From assembly GCF_014280965.1 (NCBI RefSeq), contig NZ_JACODZ010000003.1:186001-250000 (forward strand): a stretch of 64,000 nucleotides of DNA, given 5' to 3'. This DNA is from Echinicola salinicaeni (lineage in GTDB: Bacteria; Bacteroidota; Bacteroidia; Cytophagales; Cyclobacteriaceae). Shown here in pieces: positions 54,000-62,884 of this stretch; the stretch's first letter is position 1; each line of letters starts with the position of its first letter. A program made the position numbers and the translations under genes. The notes beneath the pieces were generated by a model. That model was not told the origin of the DNA, did not search any database, and saw nothing but the letters and a program-made list of their open reading frames with translations.

Positions 54000-55949
54000 T
54001 TATGAAGATATTTTTTTGAGCACGACAGGTTCCTGGATCTTATTGACCATATATTCCATAAAAGCCTTTAATTCCGCATAATTTGAAGCTTGTACTAGTT
54101 TACTTTTTAAGTCATAGCGGATATTGATCCTTAACATGTTATTATTGGTGTCCTCTTGGGGCATATACATGAATTTGGCCAAGCCCCCAGGCATGGACAT
54201 AGATATTGGTTCTGGATAGTCATCAAGTTCATAGCCTTCTGGAATGTGGATATTTGCTATATAACTATCTCTGTATACATAATTGAAATCTACAGGAAAT
54301 ACTCTTTCGTCAATCTTGAAGGGATTTTCATCATGTCTGGAAATCATGATGGGATTGATCAATAGTAATTCTGCAGTTTTTTCAAAAGGCATATTTACCG
54401 AAAAGGTGCTTTCTATCTGGTTATTTTTTCTTTCAAGGTCATTAACCTCAAGATCCAATACACGGATATCTTCTTCTTCTAACATACCCGCCAGCTTTTC
54501 TTCATCTATATCATTATATTGCTCCATAAAACGAATGGCATCATAATCAATATACCTCACGGTATGGCCAAATTTTATGGAGTCGTTTTCAAGGCTGATG
54601 TCAACCATTTGGCTAATACCTGATTTATGTTCTAAGTTAATTGTAGTCAGGTGACTTCCTTCTTCCTGTATAAGAAAACCTCCATCTACATGATAGCCCA
54701 AGGGCAAATAACCGAACGGTACATATTCATTTGATGCATCGAGGAAAAATTCCTGGCTTTCAATATTAGCCTTGACTATAAGTTTATTAAACTGTCGAAC
54801 AAATGGGAATTGTACCAAATAGGATCGCCCATTTCCTTTGCTGCTGATTAATAAAGGAGTTGCCTCAATTCCATTTGCTCGAAGCATAGCGATTAATAAT
54901 AGATTTAATTCTGTTTTGCTACCAACTTTTTCTTCAACCAATTTTTTGATGCTTTGATCAGGAATAAAGCTAAGTTCATCATTCAGTGTGTAATCCTTTT
55001 TGATCATCTGATAAATGAATTCGGCTTTTTCTCTGTCCGTATCACCTTCTATTTCCTTTTCAGCAAGATCCTTAAAAGTGCCATTATTTCTGAAATAAGA
55101 TCTAAAAATATCAATGCTATATATCTCATCAGCAAGTTTTTGCCAATCACTTAAGACAGATTTATAAATGCCATTATTATTACCATCTTTATACCCTGCC
55201 AATTGAAATTCAATCTTGTCCAGATAATCTACATAATTGTTCATATAGGGCTCAGGCCGGGTTGATTTAAGCTTTGTCAACGTCCATTCAGCTTTGCCGT
55301 TATTCTGTACTCTATTTTGATTGGCTACCACAAAATTCTCACCTTGACCTAGAAATCGGTAATCTAGATATTCTGGAATATCGATAGCATATTTAGAAAA
55401 AAGGGTTGGTATTTCATTTTGAAATTGCCAACCATCTAGAAAAGTGATATTATCATAATAATGGTCATACTCATATTCTATAATGGATCCCTCTTTTACA
55501 TTAGGAAAAGTAAATCTGATTTCTTTTACGCCATTTCCTAAATCTGTTTCAAAATAGTCTTTTTTAGACAGTTTTGTGATTTCTTCCTTCCCGTTCACAA
55601 GGTTCATTACTTGAGCTTTAAGCCCTGTGATATTTTGAGTCTTGTTATTGTCACCGGCATAGTAGGTAAGGGAGATATCTGCATAATCTGTGGCTTTACT
55701 GTCAAAAACCTTAATTCTTTTCTTTACTTCTGTGATTAGTTTGCCATGGGTAAAAAAACTAATTCCCTGTTCTCCCAGAACAATGGCTGTTGCTTCCGGT
55801 TCGAAAGCACATTCCGTCATTTCCAGCTCTTCTTGACTATATTTTCCTAATTTAATAGAATAGTCCTGTGCGATTCCCTTTTCGGATGATAAAAACAAAA
55901 TGGCCATTAATATAAAAGAGGCCATCAGGTGGTGTTTTGTGTTTCTCAT
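54000..55949 (-). CDS. DUF3857 protein with degenerate transglutaminase domain
   Basis: 649 residues. A signal peptide (about 1-27, ending KGIA-Q) and an N-terminal DUF3857 domain (IKVFDSKATDYADISLTYYAG, VKEIRFTFPNVKEGSIIEYEY) are followed by a transglutaminase-like region. Aligned to the upstream gene product, the catalytic Cys is replaced (VGSKTELNLLLIAML in place of YGDCKGLSMFMNAML) and the His by Lys (QFNKLIV), while the Asp-type position (FFLDASNEY) is kept. It is therefore probably inactive as an enzyme and may be a binding or structural partner. The start overlaps the stop of the preceding gene (ATGA), so the pair is co-translated. Confidence 0.88.
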   Translation of the reverse strand: MRNTKHHLMASFILMAILFLSSEKGIAQDYSIKLGKYSQEELEMTECAFEPEATAIVLGEQGISFFTHGKLITEVKKRIKVFDSKATDYADISLTYYAGDNNKTQNITGLKAQVMNLVNGKEEITKLSKKDYFETDLGNGVKEIRFTFPNVKEGSIIEYEYDHYYDNITFLDGWQFQNEIPTLFSKYAIDIPEYLDYRFLGQGENFVVANQNRVQNNGKAEWTLTKLKSTRPEPYMNNYVDYLDKIEFQLAGYKDGNNNGIYKSVLSDWQKLADEIYSIDIFRSYFRNNGTFKDLAEKEIEGDTDREKAEFIYQMIKKDYTLNDELSFIPDQSIKKLVEEKVGSKTELNLLLIAMLRANGIEATPLLISSKGNGRSYLVQFPFVRQFNKLIVKANIESQEFFLDASNEYVPFGYLPLGYHVDGGFLIQEEGSHLTTINLEHKSGISQMVDISLENDSIKFGHTVRYIDYDAIRFMEQYNDIDEEKLAGMLEEEDIRVLDLEVNDLERKNNQIESTFSVNMPFEKTAELLLINPIMISRHDENPFKIDERVFPVDFNYVYRDSYIANIHIPEGYELDDYPEPISMSMPGGLAKFMYMPQEDTNNNMLRINIRYDLKSKLVQASNYAELKAFMEYMVNKIQEPVVLKKISS

Positions 55950-57796
55950 TTTTTCAAAAATATAGGTTGATCATCTAGTTTTTCTATTTGCTTAAGGGTG
56001 TTGCTGATAGTTTCTTCCGACACTTCCTTGGGGAAGTGAAAGTTCACCACTCTGGCAATTTTTAATAAATTGTCTTTAAAAATTTGTTGCTTTTTATAAT
56101 CAAAATAATCCTCTGAAAGATCTATATCAATTTCTCCACTTTCTAGTGTGACTTTCTTGGGACTAAAAATTTCAATATTTTCCTCCCAAATCATATTTCT
56201 GTTTTGTAGATCCTCGGTGTCTATGGACTGAAATTTTGGTTGAATGATTATTCGTTTACTGGTGCTTTTGTAAAATTGCTGCAAATATGACTCGTGGAAA
56301 AAGGTGGCTTTTGGCACTAGCTCCTCAGTATTTACATCCAATTTATAATTTTCAATATGTGCCCCACTGAAGTCCAGATCTTTGTAAAGATGCTTTTGTA
56401 ATTCATTTTCATTAAGCATATGCTTTGCATTCAGGTACTTTTGCGCGGCTAGACCAGTCATTTCTTTGTTTTGTTGGATCTTGGCACTTCCCTGATTGAG
56501 CAATTCGATTTTTGAAAAATTTTTTATTTGATTATAAACTGGAGATTGGTAATCTGGTGTTTTTGCTATTTCGCCTCCATCTTCATTGATTACTAAAACA
56601 TGCCTGTCTATAGTGAAGTCCCCCAAAAAACCAGCTGGTAAGCTACCTGATGTGCACTCAAGCCAAATGGTGTCCTTGGCTATCGGAACTTGTAAAATCA
56701 CATGGTTAAACTGATTGGATGGAAACTCTACATCAATATCTTCTTCGTCACTTCCTGCTTTTACCAAAGTATAATAAGATTTGATCCCCGATTCTTTGAG
56801 CATAGCATTCATAAACATGCTCAAACCTTTACAGTCCCCATATTTAGCCTCATAAACGGATGTAGCAGACATAGGCATAAGTCCACCAAGCCCCAATTGA
56901 ATACTGACATAGCGATAATTTTCCTGAAGGTAGCGATATAGTACTTGTACTTTTTCTATATCAGTTTCGAGACCTGAGGTCAGTTCTTTTATTTTAGTTT
57001 TGGCTTCAGGAGGTAGTTGGTCTTTATCCTGATTCAATTGATAAATCCATTTACCGAAGCCATTCCAGGTTTCTAGATTCGATGAATACCCTTCCATGGA
57101 AAAAGCTTTTGGGGCAATTTTTACCATGGCTATGCTGTCTTCAACTGCCTTGTCCTCTGAAAGCGTGAAAAGGTTTTCAAGTTCCCAATGAAGGGAAACC
57201 ATTCCCTCGGATTTCTGAACTTCAACTTCTTGGTCTATGTTTTTGGATAAATATCGAATGCCTAAACTTTCGGGGTAATTAAGATTCAGCTCAGCCTTTT
57301 TGACAAGTTGCTTGGGAGATCCTTCAGGTATCCATGTTGGAAATGTAACGTTTCCTTTTTTCTTGGTCGTATATTCAAATTCAATTTCAATAGGGAATTT
57401 ACCCGCGTTCAATTCATAATATTTTAACCTGCTATCTTCAAAGACCGAATAATCTGCTATCAGAGAAATATCATTCAGATCCTTTAATTTTAATTTATCT
57501 ATGGTTTTATCGGAAGATATATCCCTAATTACCCCACTGAAATCCTCTATTGAGATTAGATCATTGTAGAAAATGGTAATTAATCCATCTTTTAACCCCT
57601 CCTTATTTAGGACGGTGACTTTTTTCTTAACTGTTTGGAGTACTTCATAATCCTTATTCAAGGAAATATCAAGCCTTTTTTCAATGCTAGAATTAAACAG
57701 CGTTATATCTTTCTGGTTCTGGGCAAAGACTGCATTTTCAATAGTTAAAAAAGAAAATGTGCAAGCTAAAAATGCCCATTTAAAAAGGTTGATCAT
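55946..57796 (-). CDS. DUF3857/transglutaminase-like protein, active form
   Basis: 616 residues with a signal peptide (about 1-25, ending AVFA-Q). DUF3857 domain (about 40-250), then a transglutaminase-like domain with catalytic Cys322 (AKYGDCKGLSMFM) and His365 (NQFNHVILQV). The third residue is probably in TIWLECTSG, where Glu/Thr takes the Asp position, as is usual in DUF3857 proteins. The C-terminal part is beta-rich. Such proteins are periplasmic or surface proteins of Bacteroidota with unknown substrates. It is the first gene of a two-gene operon with its degenerate paralogue. Confidence 0.88.
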   Translation of the reverse strand: MINLFKWAFLACTFSFLTIENAVFAQNQKDITLFNSSIEKRLDISLNKDYEVLQTVKKKVTVLNKEGLKDGLITIFYNDLISIEDFSGVIRDISSDKTIDKLKLKDLNDISLIADYSVFEDSRLKYYELNAGKFPIEIEFEYTTKKKGNVTFPTWIPEGSPKQLVKKAELNLNYPESLGIRYLSKNIDQEVEVQKSEGMVSLHWELENLFTLSEDKAVEDSIAMVKIAPKAFSMEGYSSNLETWNGFGKWIYQLNQDKDQLPPEAKTKIKELTSGLETDIEKVQVLYRYLQENYRYVSIQLGLGGLMPMSATSVYEAKYGDCKGLSMFMNAMLKESGIKSYYTLVKAGSDEEDIDVEFPSNQFNHVILQVPIAKDTIWLECTSGSLPAGFLGDFTIDRHVLVINEDGGEIAKTPDYQSPVYNQIKNFSKIELLNQGSAKIQQNKEMTGLAAQKYLNAKHMLNENELQKHLYKDLDFSGAHIENYKLDVNTEELVPKATFFHESYLQQFYKSTSKRIIIQPKFQSIDTEDLQNRNMIWEENIEIFSPKKVTLESGEIDIDLSEDYFDYKKQQIFKDNLLKIARVVNFHFPKEVSEETISNTLKQIEKLDDQPIFLKK

Positions 57797-57997
57797 TTTT
57801 AAATGTGGTGAAATATTAAAATTAAAAACCGAATAAAGACTTAAAACAAGTATTTTTTTTCAGTAAATCAATATATTTTACCCGAAAAAGGAGATTATGC
57901 ACCGAATTCTTTAAAGAAAAGGCTCAAAAGCAGCTGATTTCCAATTCAAAGGCTTTTATGTATATTCGCTTTTTAAAACTTTATATATTCATACCAA

Positions 57998-58462
57998 ATG
58001 AGTCAACTTGAAATCAACAGTTTCGAAGAATTCGAAAAATATATCGGTCAACCATTAGGCATTTCTGACTATCATAAAATTACCCAAGATCAAATCAATA
58101 AATTCGCTGACGCTACTCTTGATCATCAGTGGATTCATACTGATCCAGAAAAAGCTAAGGCTGAAGGAGCATTTGGAAATACCATTGCCCATGGATACTT
58201 GACACTTTCTTTAGTGCCGTTTTTATGGGAACAGATCGTAAAGGTGAATAATTTGAAAATGTTGGTAAATTATGGTATTGAATCTTTGCGCTTTGCCCAA
58301 CCAGTAGTGGTGGATAGTGAGGTAAGGTTACATGCCAAATTGGCCAATATCACCAATTTACGAGGGACAGTAAAAACAGAGATGGAAATAAAATTGGAGA
58401 TCAAAGATCAAAAGAAACCAGCATTTACAGGGAAATTGGTATTCCTTTATCATTTTAAATAA
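57998..58462 (+). CDS. MaoC-like hot-dog dehydratase
   Basis: 154 residues, the standard size of single-domain MaoC/R-hydratases. Hot-dog fold markers: DYHKITQDQINKFADATLDHQWIHTDPEKA and the catalytic-loop region FGNTIAHGYLTLSLVPFLW. The expected Asp/His pair (D...HTDPEKA) is present. It hydrates or dehydrates enoyl-CoA-type substrates in the cytosol, perhaps in fatty acid or polyhydroxyalkanoate-related metabolism. Stand-alone gene, with a repeat-like region after it. Confidence 0.9.
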   Translation: MSQLEINSFEEFEKYIGQPLGISDYHKITQDQINKFADATLDHQWIHTDPEKAKAEGAFGNTIAHGYLTLSLVPFLWEQIVKVNNLKMLVNYGIESLRFAQPVVVDSEVRLHAKLANITNLRGTVKTEMEIKLEIKDQKKPAFTGKLVFLYHFK

Positions 58463-58489
58463 GAGAAAATCGATAAGTAAATTAACAGG

Positions 58490-58645
58490 TCAGGCTGTCT
58501 CAAAAATCCACGTCCCTGCGATTGTGGCAATAGCGAAGAGAAGCCTGTCTGAAGGCAGGCCATCTCCCTATATGTACAATGTGAGTACTTCGAGATCACT
58601 TCGCTTCATTCGTGATGATGTATTCCGTGCTTATGAGATAACCTG
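58490..58645. mobile_element. MITE-like remnant with imperfect terminal inverted repeats
   Basis: CAGGCTGTCTC (58490-58500) is matched by GAGATAACCTG (58635-58645) as an inverted repeat (9 of 11). The interior contains a GCCTG / CAGGC hairpin and the phrase CTTCGCTTCATTCGTGATGA, which resembles repeats common in Bacteroidota intergenic DNA. No coding sequence is present. The element is probably a degenerate non-autonomous transposable sequence. Confidence 0.5.
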
Positions 58646-58662
58646 GTTTTTATTTATGCAAC

Positions 58663-58697
58663 AAAAAAAATAGCCTCCAGAAGAGGCTACTTTTTTG
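58663..58697. terminator. Bidirectional terminator between MaoC and receptor genes
   Basis: TAGCCTC / GAGGCTA (58671-58677 and 58683-58689) with a 5-nt loop, A-run on the left and T-run on the right. It can end both convergent transcripts. Confidence 0.85.
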
Positions 58698-58765
58698 TTG
58701 TTAAACCAAAATAAAGTCTTTATATAAATTATGTTTCGCTCATTTTTTATTAAAAAGGGAAATGG

Positions 58766-61201
58766 TTAATCAAGGCGGTTTCTTTCTTCAGTACTTCCGC
58801 TTCTGTTGGAAACCTTGAAGTTTTCACCTCTGGAGAACTTCCATCTTAAGGTCAATCGAATGGATTGTTGACTATTGTATTGCTTTACATCTGTATTGAT
58901 ATCTCCGAAGTTTACTTTACCTCTAAATCCTGCCGTTCTGAAAAGGTCATTGCCATTTACCGTTACGGCGAATTTGTCATCCTTAAAGGTTTTGGTAATT
59001 CCTGCATCTACCCAGCCAAAGCCTTTGGCCTCCAGCTGTCCTTCCAGGAATGGACTAATGTACATCCCGACCAACTCTACTTTAAAGCCCTTGGGTAGGG
59101 TGATGTTATGCTGGGTTCTGGCATTATAGGAAAACTGTGATACATCCAGGAAATCATCACCTAATTGGGATTGATAAGTCTTATAGGAAAGCTGTACCAT
59201 ATTGCTGGTACTGTACCATTCAGCTAATTCCACAGGAATCATCATCCTCAAACCAAAATCTTCTGATTTATCAAAATTCTGTACCTGTAGCATTGTTTTG
59301 CGGGTCTCATCATCCTGAGACATTACCTGACCAAAGGCATTGGTAGTTTTGGAATAAGCCAAGGTAAACTGATAGGCTCCCTTAATGACATGACTCATCT
59401 CAAAATTATTTGCATATTGAGGTTTTAGATTTGGGTTTCCCTGCTCTGTGGTCAAAGGATCCACATAGAATACAAATGGGTTCAATAACCTGTAATTTGG
59501 TCTAGTGATTCGGCGGTTAATATTATAGGTTATTTGATATTTGTCTGAGATTTTATGTTGTAGGTAGGCCGTTGGAAATAAGTTTAAGTATTCCTGTTTA
59601 TTGATTTCGTTTAGGGTAATAGAATTGCCTGTGATGTCAGAATATTCCAATCTTAAGCCTGCTTGAAAATCTAATTTTTCACTTAGAGGAGCTTTTACGG
59701 ATGTGTAGGCAGCCAAAACATTTTCATTATAAATAAAATGGTTGCTATTGGGGTCAGGCTCAAAAGGTCCCTCTTCTTCACTTCTGGAAATTACCAAGAC
59801 ATTGTCCGATTCCACCCAGCTTCCCTTTAATCCAGCTTCTAGTTTCGTCTTTTCGCTCAAAGGTTTGGTGAAATCTGTTTTGGCCGTGAAGATATTATAA
59901 TTCATCTTATTGTCGGTGAGGATCCTGTCCATGGTTCCTGCATCAAAATCATCGTTTAGCCAATAATCATTCGTTAATAAACTTATAGATCCTCCGTCTA
60001 CGGTTGTGTAATCAATGTCCGCACTGAGCTTGGTTCCCAAGGTGTCCAAGTTTCCTATATAGTGGAAATTGCCAAAAAACCTTCTGTTATCATTGTCTGC
60101 ATCATTGAGGGCCCTAAGGTGATTGATATCGTTATTTTCAGGACTTGTAATATCTGTTAATGAATTCCCGTTATTATATCCATTATAATCTGAGGCCTGA
60201 AGGTTTACTCCAACAGTATGTTTATCGTTGATCTGGTAGTCTGCCCCACCAGTGAAATAGATGCTTTTTCCTCCAAGACCCAAAAGGGCATCTTGATCGA
60301 AAACTGATTCGCCTTCTTCCAATTGGAACCTACGGACTATATTCAAGTCGATATCACGAACCCAAGAACTGTAATTTAGGCTACTGTTTGTGGTCCACTT
60401 TCCTCGTTTGATATTGAGGCTTGCTCCTGCAAAAGGAGCGTTTCGGCCATTATAATAATTGCCTGCTTGGATGCTACCATTAGTGCCATTATAGTCGTTC
60501 TTTTTCAGCTTGATGTTAAGCACTCCTGCAGATCCTTCCGCATCATATTTGGCTGGTGGGTTATTGATCACCTCTATGCTTTTGATATTGTCCGCAGGCA
60601 TGGCCCTTAAGAAATCAGCCAATTCGGTGGCACTCATATAGGTTTGTCGGTCGTCTAGAAGTACGATTACTCCCGAGCGGCCATTTAAATTGATATTTCC
60701 GTCCCCGTCTACATACACTCCTGGAGATCTTCCCAATACCTCCAGTGCATTGCTGCCTTCAGCCATGACTGTACCTTCTATATTAACTACTGTTCTGTCC
60801 GCTTCTATGATCACTTCAGGTCGGCTGCTTCTTACTTCTACTTCATCCAAAGAAGTGGCTTCCTCTTCCAATTGGATTACTCCGAAATCTTTGTTCATTC
60901 CCTTCTGTAGTTTGAAGGGCTCGGAATGATAAGTTTTAAACCCAATAGTGGAAACATTTAGCACGGCCATGCCTGTGTCTGAATTTACCTCTAATGAAAA
61001 GTTTCCGTTATCGTCAGATACTACTCCGGAAATAAGCTCTCCCGTTCCATCATCCAATAAGGAAATATTTGCAAAAGGCAGCTCCTCTCCCTGGATGTCT
61101 ACCACCTGTCCGCTTAGCGCGCCTAACTTTTGCGATAATGCCAATCCTGGGCTAAAGAGGTAGGCAAATAAAATAAGAGATATTTGGTAAAAGATTTTCA
61201 T
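58766..61201 (-). CDS. TonB-dependent receptor-like outer-membrane protein (PF14905 type)
   Basis: 811 residues from the ATG at 61201, which gives the cleanest signal peptide (MKIFYQISLILFAYLFSPGL, ending ALS-Q); an ATG five codons upstream (61216) is possible. A carboxypeptidase-like domain (about 28-115), a plug domain (about 125-235; EVLGRSPGVYVDGDGNINLNG, SIEVINNPPAKYDAEGSAGVL) and an outer-membrane barrel of the OMP_b-brl_3 type follow. The protein ends in a charged tail (RSGSTEERNRLD) rather than the usual aromatic strand, so the barrel closes slightly earlier (LTLRWKFSRG). Ligand unknown. It has a 400-bp upstream region with repeats. Confidence 0.9.
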   Translation of the reverse strand: MKIFYQISLILFAYLFSPGLALSQKLGALSGQVVDIQGEELPFANISLLDDGTGELISGVVSDDNGNFSLEVNSDTGMAVLNVSTIGFKTYHSEPFKLQKGMNKDFGVIQLEEEATSLDEVEVRSSRPEVIIEADRTVVNIEGTVMAEGSNALEVLGRSPGVYVDGDGNINLNGRSGVIVLLDDRQTYMSATELADFLRAMPADNIKSIEVINNPPAKYDAEGSAGVLNIKLKKNDYNGTNGSIQAGNYYNGRNAPFAGASLNIKRGKWTTNSSLNYSSWVRDIDLNIVRRFQLEEGESVFDQDALLGLGGKSIYFTGGADYQINDKHTVGVNLQASDYNGYNNGNSLTDITSPENNDINHLRALNDADNDNRRFFGNFHYIGNLDTLGTKLSADIDYTTVDGGSISLLTNDYWLNDDFDAGTMDRILTDNKMNYNIFTAKTDFTKPLSEKTKLEAGLKGSWVESDNVLVISRSEEEGPFEPDPNSNHFIYNENVLAAYTSVKAPLSEKLDFQAGLRLEYSDITGNSITLNEINKQEYLNLFPTAYLQHKISDKYQITYNINRRITRPNYRLLNPFVFYVDPLTTEQGNPNLKPQYANNFEMSHVIKGAYQFTLAYSKTTNAFGQVMSQDDETRKTMLQVQNFDKSEDFGLRMMIPVELAEWYSTSNMVQLSYKTYQSQLGDDFLDVSQFSYNARTQHNITLPKGFKVELVGMYISPFLEGQLEAKGFGWVDAGITKTFKDDKFAVTVNGNDLFRTAGFRGKVNFGDINTDVKQYNSQQSIRLTLRWKFSRGENFKVSNRSGSTEERNRLD

Positions 61202-61413
61202 AATATGCTGGTTCATTAAATTCTAAGCACCTTTATGAAAATCTAATGCCAAAAGGAGCAAACCCCTTTAAAATCCCTATAAAACCCATTTTAATGGGTT
61301 TTTATTTAGGGGGTCTGTATCAATATCGTACGCTTTTACCGTACGTTTATGGAAAGGATAAAGAAGCGGGGCGAGCAATATCTGGATGAGGAAGTGGGTT
61401 GTTTGGGCTGTTT

Positions 61414-61493
61414 AGGATTTGCAATCCTGAACCTGAAATAGTGGAGGATTTTAAATCCACTTTTACTGTTAATCGGGATTACAAATCCCGATT
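61414..61493. repeat. Cluster of three short palindromes, REP-like
   Basis: AGGATT-tgc-AATCCT (61414-61428), GTGG-...-CCAC around GGATTTTAAATCC (61441-61460), and AATCGGGATT-aca-AATCCCGATT (61471-61493, perfect 10-bp arms). All share the GGATT / AATCC core. Such clusters occur as dispersed REP-like elements in Bacteroidota, sometimes linked to RAYT transposases. No transposase gene is present in this window. Confidence 0.55.
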
Positions 61494-61532
61494 AGCAAAA
61501 TGGCTGAAAAAGTTAATATGGAGGTATACGAA

Positions 61533-61571
61533 CAAAAAAAAGTCCCCGATCCAAAATTAGGACCGAGGACT
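61533..61571 (-). terminator. Rho-independent terminator of sodA
   Basis: On the minus strand AGTCCTCGGTCC and GGATCGGGGACT form a 12-bp stem with two G-T/mismatch positions, followed by eight T's. It is 31 bp after the sodA stop codon. Confidence 0.85.
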
Positions 61572-61602
61572 ATATCAGCTAATTTTAACCTTTGGCGGCT
61601 AA

Positions 61603-62208
61603 TTACTTAGCTGCTGCGTATCTTTTGCTTACTTCTTCCCAGTTAATTACATCCCAGAAAGCAGAGATATAATCAGGTCTTCTGTTCTGGTAGTTCAAAT
61701 AATAAGCATGTTCCCATACGTCCAATCCCAAGATAGGAGTACCAGGGCACTCAGCTACATCCATTACAGGGTTGTCCTGATTTGGAGAAGAGCAAACGCA
61801 AAGTTCTTTCTTTGTATCTACACATAACCAAGCCCAACCAGAACCAAATCTAGTAGCTGCAGCCTTGTTGAATTCTTCTTTGAACGCATCAAACGAACCG
61901 AATTTGGCATCGATAGCTGCTGCCAATTCGCCTGTAGGAGCTCCTCCACCATTTGGAGATAGAATAGTCCAGAAAAGAGAGTGGTTATAGTGACCACCGC
62001 CGTTATTTCTTACTGCTGCATTTGAGCCAGCTACTTTCATCAACTCTTCAAGGCTTTTACCTTCAAGGTCTGTACCGGCAATGGCATCATTCAATTTAGT
62101 TACATAAGCATTGTGGTGCTTTCCGTGGTGAATTTCCATTGTTTTAGCATCGATACTTGGTTCCAATGCATTAAAATCATAAGGTAATTTTGGTAACTCA
62201 AAAGCCAT
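61603..62208 (-). CDS. sodA: Superoxide dismutase (Fe/Mn family, probably Mn type)
   Basis: 201 residues, normal length. Metal ligands are visible: His27 (HHGKHH), His76 (HYNHSLFW), Asp163 and His167 ([12 protein letters not shown]). Gly71-Gly72 before HYNHSLFW and Gln144 (NQDNP) fit the Mn-preferring subgroup, though many Bacteroidota enzymes are cambialistic. It has no signal peptide and is cytosolic, converting superoxide to H2O2 and O2. It is downstream of tadA on the same strand with a 108-bp gap and its own terminator. Confidence 0.95.
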   Translation of the reverse strand: MAFELPKLPYDFNALEPSIDAKTMEIHHGKHHNAYVTKLNDAIAGTDLEGKSLEELMKVAGSNAAVRNNGGGHYNHSLFWTILSPNGGGAPTGELAAAIDAKFGSFDAFKEEFNKAAATRFGSGWAWLCVDTKKELCVCSSPNQDNPVMDVAECPGTPILGLDVWEHAYYLNYQNRRPDYISAFWDVINWEEVSKRYAAAK

Positions 62209-62316
62209 TGTTTATAAAATTTTATAGTTTAACATTAAATAATAATTCTACTTTTAAATTCTTACTCAACAAACCAAGATTCATCAAAAATGGTTCTTAC
62301 TATCACGCTTTAACTG

Positions 62317-62763
62317 TTATTTTCTCAACTTTTTGAAAAAAGCATCCAATAGTGATTTGGCTTCTTTCCCTAATAAGCCATTGGAAACCTTGGTTTTAGG
62401 ATGCAGGACTTGTTCCGATAATCTTCCAAACCCTCTTTTAGGATCCGAAGCTGCAAAATGGATGCCTCCCAATTGTGCCCAAAAGCTTGCTCCGGCACAC
62501 ATTAGGCATGGCTCTAAGGTGACATAGAGTTCGCATTCTGTCAGGTACTTTGCTCCTAAAGCATCTGAAGCAGCAGTAATCGCCAGCACTTCCGCATGTG
62601 CGGTTACATCTGTGAGCTTTTCAGTTTGGTTATAGGCCCGGGCAATGATCCTGTTCCTACAAACAATAACTGCGCCTACTGGTATTTCATTATCTTCAAA
62701 TGCTAATTTGGCCTGTTTGAGGGCCTCATTCATAAAGTACTCTGGGGAATATAATTCCATCAT
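62317..62763 (-). CDS. tadA: tRNA-specific adenosine deaminase
   Basis: 148 residues. Zinc-dependent deaminase motif HAEVLAI (His56, Glu58) and PCLMCAG (Cys86, Cys89) with EIPVGAVIV before it. The C-terminal helices (DAFFKKLRK) and total length match TadA, which makes inosine at the tRNA-Arg wobble position; some family members act on free guanine or cytosine. Two start codons are adjacent (62763 and 62760); either is possible. Single gene on the minus strand. Confidence 0.9.
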   Translation of the reverse strand: MMELYSPEYFMNEALKQAKLAFEDNEIPVGAVIVCRNRIIARAYNQTEKLTDVTAHAEVLAITAASDALGAKYLTECELYVTLEPCLMCAGASFWAQLGGIHFAASDPKRGFGRLSEQVLHPKTKVSNGLLGKEAKSLLDAFFKKLRK

Positions 62764-62852
62764 TGATAATTTAGATCAATGAATTTAAGGGAATTTTGTT
62801 TAGTGACAAAACCCAAAAAGCTACTGTAGAAACAAAAGGTTAATTATGAGGC

Positions 62853-62880
62853 AAAAAAAAAGCGGCTTCCGCCGCTTTAT
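62853..62880 (-). terminator. Terminator of the phosphate transporter gene
   Basis: AAAGCGGC-ttcc-GCCGCTTT (62859-62878), a perfect 8-bp stem with a 4-nt loop. A run of A's on its left gives a U-run for minus-strand transcription, next to the stop codon of the PiT gene. Confidence 0.85.
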
Positions 62881-62884
62881 TCAT

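Larger units (their letters stand above)
61202..61602. other. Intergenic region with repeat palindromes
   Basis: 401 bp without a gene. From left to right: two CGTACG motifs (61327-61332, 61340-61345) upstream of the receptor gene, a run of three short palindromes (61414-61493), and the sodA terminator (61533-61571). Confidence 0.5.
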
